Assembly: GCF_963675165.1 (NCBI RefSeq)
Contig: NC_087377.1
Span: 4,293,042-4,357,041, forward strand
Length of the DNA stretch: 64,000 bases
Direction: 5' to 3'
From: Halichondria panicea
Taxonomy: Eukaryota > Porifera > Demospongiae > Suberitida > Halichondriidae
Part shown: positions 58,317 through 64,000 of the stretch, in pieces
How the letters are laid out: every line of letters starts with the position of its first letter
How positions within the stretch are numbered: the stretch's first letter is position 1
The notes under the pieces: model-generated
Seen by the model: the letters and a program-made list of their open reading frames with translations, nothing else
Told to the model about the DNA's origin: nothing
Database searches by the model: none
Translations under genes and position numbers: made by a program

Positions 58317-58651
58317 TCCCAACAAAAGTGGGTTATTCGCCACGTGGGTACGACACACGCGCATGCGTGAAGCCTGGCAAAGACCAAAAAGATGGGTGGG
58401 GCTAGCTCGCAAAATTTGAATCAACATAGCAAAAATTAACAAGCTAGAATATCGTTCATCAATATAATTATGAAGAATTATTATCTTTACTGTTCTCAAA
58501 GTTAGTTTCGGATCTGTGACAGATTGGTGATTGTCCACGAGTTAAAATTTATGCAATAATTGAAAACACACACAACTGCACTGTCAATCCTATATACAAC
58601 CTACTGGTTGTACTAATACGACTTCATGTAAGGAATTTTGTAAAAACTGTT
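58317..58651 (-). promoter_or_regulatory. SDAD1 promoter region with E-box and NRF1-like motif
   Basis: The 335 bp between the kinase stop codon and the SDAD1 ATG contain CACGTG (58341-58346), a Myc-type E-box, and CGCGCATGCGTG (58358-58369), one mismatch from the NRF1 consensus YGCGCAYGCGCR. Both lie 25-55 bp upstream of the ATG. Such sites are common in promoters of ribosome-biogenesis genes in animals. The transcription start was not determined. Confidence 0.4.
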
Positions 58652-61600
58652 CTAAACAGAAGTTTCGTAAGAAGATCGTCCGTGCAGTACATTAGCATAT
58701 CCAGTGGTGTCGACCGGCTTCATGCCTCGAGATTCGTACTCTGGCAGTGGAGATTGTTGAGGGTCACTGTTGAAATGGTGAGCTGAGTCAGTAACTTGTT
58801 CGACTGGATTTTCCTGTAACTCGTGTTCACTTCTCAGCCCATAAGCGAGATTGGTTTCCGTGGTTACTTGTTCAGCGTGTAACTGATCTTCGGCACTTAA
58901 CCAGTATGCAGCATTCTCTTCCATAGCAACCTCCTCAGCAAGTTTTATCTGCTCTTCGAGTGAGAGGACAGCTTCGGATCCTAACCCGTATGCAGTATTT
59001 GTTTCTATGGCAACCTCCTCAGTAGCAGCCTCGGCAAGTTTCCTCTGCTCTTCGAGCGAGAAGACATGATCATACTCTGCAGAAAAAAGTAAACACTTCA
59101 ATTCTAAATCTGGACACTTCATGCAATAAAAACAATACTGGTAACAGTTTTTCAAGTAGGTTCAAAGTTTAATGCTGCAGTGAGTATACTTGCACAATAA
59201 CAAGCCACTGAACCACAGAGCTGTGACAGGTAGAGTTCTAGACTCAGCTTTGTGGTTTAGTAGCGTGAATATGAGTACCCATTTCAACAACTTTAATGAT
59301 ATTCAACCTAGTACGTGACTTGAAAAGCACTGTAACAGTCTGAGATATAGATTGCTTATAGCTTCGCTTCAAGGCCGATTAAAATACAGCCTGGTACCTA
59401 TATATTGCAGGGGTGATAGTGCGCATGCACTTCAAATTACCCAGAATATGGGTAATCGTACTACGAACGTAAAACCTTAGTAAATTATACCGGAAATTAG
59501 TCCGTTTACTAAGAATATGTTCCGTAATACTTTATCTCTATGACTAAGTTCTGTGAAGCTGTGGCTTATGCCGTCCATTGCGTTGGTCTAGAAGGCTTGA
59601 ATACTAGTTTTAAGACAGAAAAGGCTCTCATCTACGTCTAGGATGGTCCTATAGCTGGGTAGTCTTCGCGAGTAGCAGTTTTGAGGCACCATACACTTCC
59701 CATAGTATGTACAGATCCAAGGTAAGATATCCTGACCATACAACCGTCATAGAGGTCGATGAGAGCCTCTTCTGGCTTCTGACTAGTGTAAAAGCCTTCT
59801 GCAACAACGCAATAGAGAGCTAAGCTGATGTACAAAGATAGAAAATAGATGAGAGAAAGAAAAAGGGGATTACCCAGATTCTGGTGAATAAACTAACGCA
59901 TGCGCACTATTACCATGCAATAGGTACCAGGCCGTATTTTAATCGGCCTGGAATCGAGGCTAGATTGCTTACTGTGTTCATCCTCAGTGATGGGGACTAG
60001 CTCCATGTTCAGTTCCACGTAGCCCACCATGGTGCTCAGAACTTTCTCCAACTCGGCTGCTAGCTCATCGAAGGATGGCCTCTCGTCAGAATCCTCGTAC
60101 CAACATGTGGTCATCAGCGAGATCCTGTAGTAACAATCAGACAAATGAACGACACTATATATACAATCAAATTAAGTTGCCATGTGACATGCTTTCATAA
60201 AATAAAACATAAATTATAGATAAAATGAAAGCACCGCGCGGATGTTGATGCCTCGGTGCATGGAGGTGCATGTCAAAGCTATACTAGCTATTTAGCCTTA
60301 GCTTTTATACACATAATTATAATTATTATCACGATGAACATTCTTGCATAATAATTAATTTTGCTGCATGCAGGCAAAATCCAGAATCGCAGGGAAACCC
60401 AAAGAGTGGGTAATGATCGACCATGATTGTTGTTAAAAACGATCGATGCCAAAAGTTCAAGTCTAAAATGAATGAGTGCATCAGCAGCTATAGAGCCTTG
60501 CAGCTCTTTTTCACTCTTGCAGCTACCAATAGCTATAGCGTTCTATAGTGCAGAGCTATATGTAGTGTAGCAACACTCGGTGAACAAGTTTTGCTACGCA
60601 ATTTTCTGAAAAGGCTGCAATGGCATTCCAAGTAAGCAAAACTAGGCATAACTCGAGAACGAATTAAGCATTATTTTGCAAATCCACGAATTAAAATCCA
60701 AGAAAACATGACTAGAAGCCTATAATTATAGAAACTCTTACTTGCACTTTATTGATCCTTGAGCAGCTGTAGCAGTCTACACAGACACACACACATTACC
60801 GTATACCGTATACCTCGCTTGCACATGTGCGAAGCATGAATCACCTGCTATAGTTTGCTAGTCAATATATATACACTAACATATCTGTAGAGCAGGCAAT
60901 ATTCTGGGGAGGTTCCAATCTCTTGCCCTCTCTGAGTAGAGCCACTAGGGACATTGGGTCCACTCCAGGGTAGGGGGTCCGGCCACTACTGAAGACCTCC
61001 CATACAGTCACACCATACGACCACTGCATTAACAAATTTCACACAGTTTTTTTAATTTGTAAAGTTAATCAAGCTTCGAGAGCACAAAACTGAACACAAT
61101 ACTGTATGCCATAATTATTTACTTGCCCTCCTTGATTAAACGCTCATCTCGTTTAAACACCCATTGTAAAAGATCTGTGTCTGTCAAGAAACGTCCTTCT
61201 TGGGGCGTAGCACTGTGGGTGGAGCTGAAGTACGTAGCACGTGGAACCAGTTGCAAGCATTGCATGGCAGCATATAATAATAGTGATAGCAAAGAGAGAG
61301 ATACCGACACCGAGAGAGAAACACCACTCCAACGACTTATTAAGATAAGCTGAGAGCTGTGGCAGCAGCCAAGAATAATATAACTGTTGCTGTGCAAGAG
61401 TTTGAAGTAGACATAACAATAACCGCCCGTTTCTAATAAGCACCCATCTCGTTTAAACGCCTCCTCTACAGATGTTGCTAGGAGATAAACACCAGGGCGT
61501 TTAATCAAGTAAATACGGTAGACTATCATACATATAACTGGAGTAATAGAGCATTACACATGCAGTGTCCCGTAACTAATAGCAATTAACATACCACATC

Positions 61601-63908
61601 TGTCTTCTCGTTGAATATAGCATCATTTAGACTCTCCATTGCCAACCATTTGTACGGCAGTTTGACTCCCTCAGTTTCACCCTGTCTGAAGTATCCTTGC
61701 GCATACGTGTCCTCGGCCAGACCAAAATCACCAACTTTGACGTCACCATTTGAATCCAACCTACGAGAATAATTATTTCATGAACATTTGCTGACCTATA
61801 ATGATCAAACATGAAATAATTATGTGTAAATCCTCCATATTACGTATACTGTGTGCACTCGTGCAACATGCAGCAAATAAGATCAGACAAACCAATTCAG
61901 TGCCTCACATGCAGTTCCTGGCAGCCAAGTCTCGATGGACAAACTTGTGCTGAGCAAGATAGGCCATTCCAAGAGCTATCTGATGACACATCTTCAACAA
62001 CAGCTTCCTCACAGCTAACACCTATAATTATTTACGAAAACAAAATATTTGGATCCAAAAAAGCAATCGCTAATTTAAACACATGCACCATTTGATAGGC
62101 CTTTCAAATGCATTCTTTATGTTTGTAATCGGATATTCCTAACTCAAGTTATCGATGCTCAAAGGTATCAACACCATTAATAATATTTTCAGAAGAAATA
62201 GTATCTCAGTACAATGAACCATGTTTCTATATCTAATGGCCATCCTTGGTAGACAACAGTGGCTGTGTAACAAAATGGAGGCCTGCTAATTAACACATGC
62301 AGGTCCAAACACATGCTATGCATGGAGACTTTTGTGGTCCATTATAACAGGGCTGTATAAAGGGGTGGCCTGCTTACAATAACATATATAAGGTGACCAC
62401 AACAAACAGGTTTCACTGTACAGTGTCACCACAATATATAGATGTTTCACTGGGTATATACTGTAACCATAATTAATTATAGACAGGCTTCATCGTAGTC
62501 AAACTATGATTTGGCATGGAGTTCAAATATGTACCTTCTCAGAATCCTCTCCTTCTGCCAACTCTAGCGCAGATCTCTCTTTCTTCAAGTAGTCTAGTAG
62601 ACTCCCGTTGGTCATATACGGCATCACCATGGAAACACCAGGTCCAGCGTCGAGACACACCCCAATCAGGGGCATGACGTGAGGGTGGTGGAACTCTTGC
62701 ATCTTAGTGATCTCACTCACCATGCTCTGTACATCACTCTGAGTGAACAGACCTGAGGGAGGTGGAGGGGGGTATAGACACTGTTTTGGAGGTGTCTATA
62801 ATTATATAAGCCCAAAGGCACTGCTTTAGTATCCCAAGTGTAGTGAGGATACTATATGCAAGTACCTAAATCACATAAACACCATATTTGATGCTATAAT
62901 TATATAGTGCTCACGAGAAAACCCTGCCCTGGCTACAATACAATCGCTAGACGCGGGAAGTATAAGTTATCGGTATACTATGCTACATAATTATAGTACT
63001 TTGTACTTTTGGAAACAGCTGTGAGCTGGCTAAGGCTATCATGGCTAGCTTTCAAATTCAATAGTCCTGTGGTCTTCGCTGATTTAGAATACACCGCGAA
63101 CAATTATACCCACGAATTTAATATCGCATGCATGCAAAAGTTACCATGCATGTAGTCTCATGAATCAGTCGCACCTTTGGACAGTAATAGATTTCTCATG
63201 TATGTATCAACTAGTGTGTAATACTATAGCAAACTGACAGCAAGAAATCAAGAAAGAACCAAACTGGAATTCTCTATACGATATAATGTAATACGCAAAT
63301 CTTTTTTTGACAGAACGCATGCATGAATATAGAACAGCTATAATTATACCTTTCAGAGTCTTCAAAGCCACGCCCCTCATGGCAACGTTGTTCCAGTCCA
63401 TTAGTAGTCCTTTGTATACAATCCCAAATGCTCCTGGAATATAGATTGATCAAATTAAACTGACAGAGAACTCATTTTATGAATCTACAAATATGGTTAT
63501 TTACCTTGACCGACTGCATCTTGCAGTTTCAGATTGGAGCTGGGAATTCTCATTGATTCTGGAACATATTTCACGATCTCTCGCATTTGATAATCTGCAT
63601 GCAGACATACATAATTATATATAGTCAGAAGCAGATGGAGTGTCTTACTACGCAGATTTTGTATCGTCTATACAAATCATGCCATATACACTGCTATAAG
63701 TGCTGCTCATGATAATCACTATTATTAGCATTATCAGCCACACATGTACAGCACAGAGCACATTACAAGGAGTGTGGTTAAGACGATTGTGAATCCGCAA
63801 TACTCTGCATAATATAGTAAGACGCTCCATCACCTCACATACTCCTGTTATAGTATACAATACTGATACATACCCATAAGAGTACTTCGATTAGACAGCT
63901 TCCTCATT
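58652..63908 (-). CDS. tyrosine-protein kinase, probably receptor type (3' part, 474 aa visible)
   Basis: Exons (5' to 3'): 63908-63874, 63594-63505, 63433-63350, 62752-62535, 62021-61909, 61760-61595, 61023-60881, 60124-59973, 59076-58652; all phases fit. Kinase motifs in order: [11 protein letters not shown] (glycine loop), VALKTLK (ATP-binding Lys), MVSEITKM (helix C Glu), [34 protein letters not shown] (tyrosine-kinase catalytic loop), [11 protein letters not shown] (DFG), [26 protein letters not shown] and [15 protein letters not shown]. All catalytic residues are present, so an active kinase is expected. The kinase style ([15 protein letters not shown]) is like animal RTKs of the MET/AXL kind. 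The 140-residue tail carries three repeats with NTAYGL, NAAYWL and NLAYGL plus GYANV, a Grb2-type SH2 site (YxN). The ectodomain and membrane segment should lie beyond the right edge. Confidence 0.88.
59359..59962. mobile_element. MULE-like element with perfect 9-bp target duplication in the last kinase intron
   Basis: The right TIR read inward is TAGCCTCGATTCCAGGCCGA; the left arm (59359-59430) matches it with a few changes and continues TTAAAATAC, CTGGTACC, ATAGTGCGCATGC. Flanks are GATTGCTTA (59350-59358) and GATTGCTTA (59963-59971). Same family as 7866-8906. A 64-codon minus-strand frame at 59638-59835 (starts [16 protein letters not shown]) lies inside and is not evidently coding. Confidence 0.8.
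60226..60838 (-). mobile_element. TIR element, family R1, in kinase intron
   Basis: Inverted counterpart of 28676-29225: TGAAAGCACC, GATGCCTCGGTGCATGG, GAGTGGGTAATGATCGACCA, ATAACTCGAGAACGAATT, GAGCAGCTGTAGCAGTCTAC, TATACCTCGCTTG. Confidence 0.65.
62246..62422 (-). repeat. R2-family MITE in kinase intron
   Basis: Inverted copy: CAACAGTGGCTGTGTAA, AGGTCCAAACACATGCTATG, GGTGACCACAACAAACAGGT, TTTCACTG. Confidence 0.6.
62779..62920. repeat. diverged relative of the 39679 hairpin MITE
   Basis: TAGACACTGTTTTGGAGGTG, AGCCCAAAGGCACTG and TTTAGTATCCCAAG match 39681-39745; the hairpin centre is replaced. Confidence 0.5.
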
Positions 63909-64000
63909 CTATAAAGAGAGAGATTAACCAATCAACAATACACAACACGATTGCCTCGGTATAGCTAGCTATAGTTCAAGTGCTGCAAACACTGTTGGGG

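Noticed and set aside
59638-59835. Possible extra kinase-gene exon ([13 protein letters not shown]...)
   Set aside because: It lies wholly inside the MULE-like element, and the flanking exons already join in phase without it.

Overview
The window looks like nuclear DNA of an early-branching animal, most likely a demosponge. It has compact GT-AG introns, long AT-rich intergenic DNA full of TAATTATA-type words, many miniature inverted-repeat elements, and metazoan genes: a WSCD-type sulfotransferase, a tyrosine kinase with a tyrosine-rich tail, and the ribosome-biogenesis gene SDAD1. The taxon is an inference from gene content; no ribosomal or mitochondrial marker is present.

Layout. 0-3.2 kb: the 3' half of a WSC-domain-type sulfotransferase gene (+), with a TIR element in one intron. 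3.4-22.2 kb: a tandem array of seven copies of one intronless gene family of unknown function. Three copies are intact (9.0, 18.1, 21.7 kb) and encode about 155-169 aa proteins ending in a CaaX box (C-T-I-L, preceded by another Cys). One (3.5 kb) is frameshifted so that it loses the CaaX box, and three are pseudogenes. Copies share a TATA-like box and a conserved block just upstream of the ATG. The array also carries repeated stray copies of the last sulfotransferase exon. Between copies lie a broken RecQ-like helicase, a convergent DUF6589 fragment, and several TIR elements, two of them MULE-like.

22.6-34.3 kb: rearranged, decayed copies of the SDAD1 locus (exons 17-14 and 8-6 in direct orientation, part of exon 13 inverted), an RT fragment of a LINE, a 37-bp minisatellite and MITEs. 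34-48.7 kb: a direct tandem duplication of about 6.5-7 kb. Both units keep an open two-exon gene for a 65-aa single-pass membrane protein; other exons for a membrane segment plus short tail occur nearby. 49.7-50.9 kb: a row of short exons, mostly of length divisible by three and all entered in phase 1, ending in a terminal exon with a predicted membrane segment. Part of this row is repeated inverted at 22.6-24.1 kb.

51.5-58.3 kb (-): a complete 17-exon SDAD1 gene (765 aa), including one apparent GC-AG intron. 58.6-64 kb (-): the kinase domain and C-terminal tail of a tyrosine kinase (nine exons, 474 aa visible) whose 5' end lies beyond the right edge. Its tail has three repeated tyrosine modules. 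No clear tRNA, rRNA, CRISPR array or prokaryotic feature was seen.

All gene models were built by hand from reading frame, splice signals and phase, without RNA evidence. The parts most worth following up are the CaaX gene array with its shared promoter block and the phase-1 membrane-exon family.
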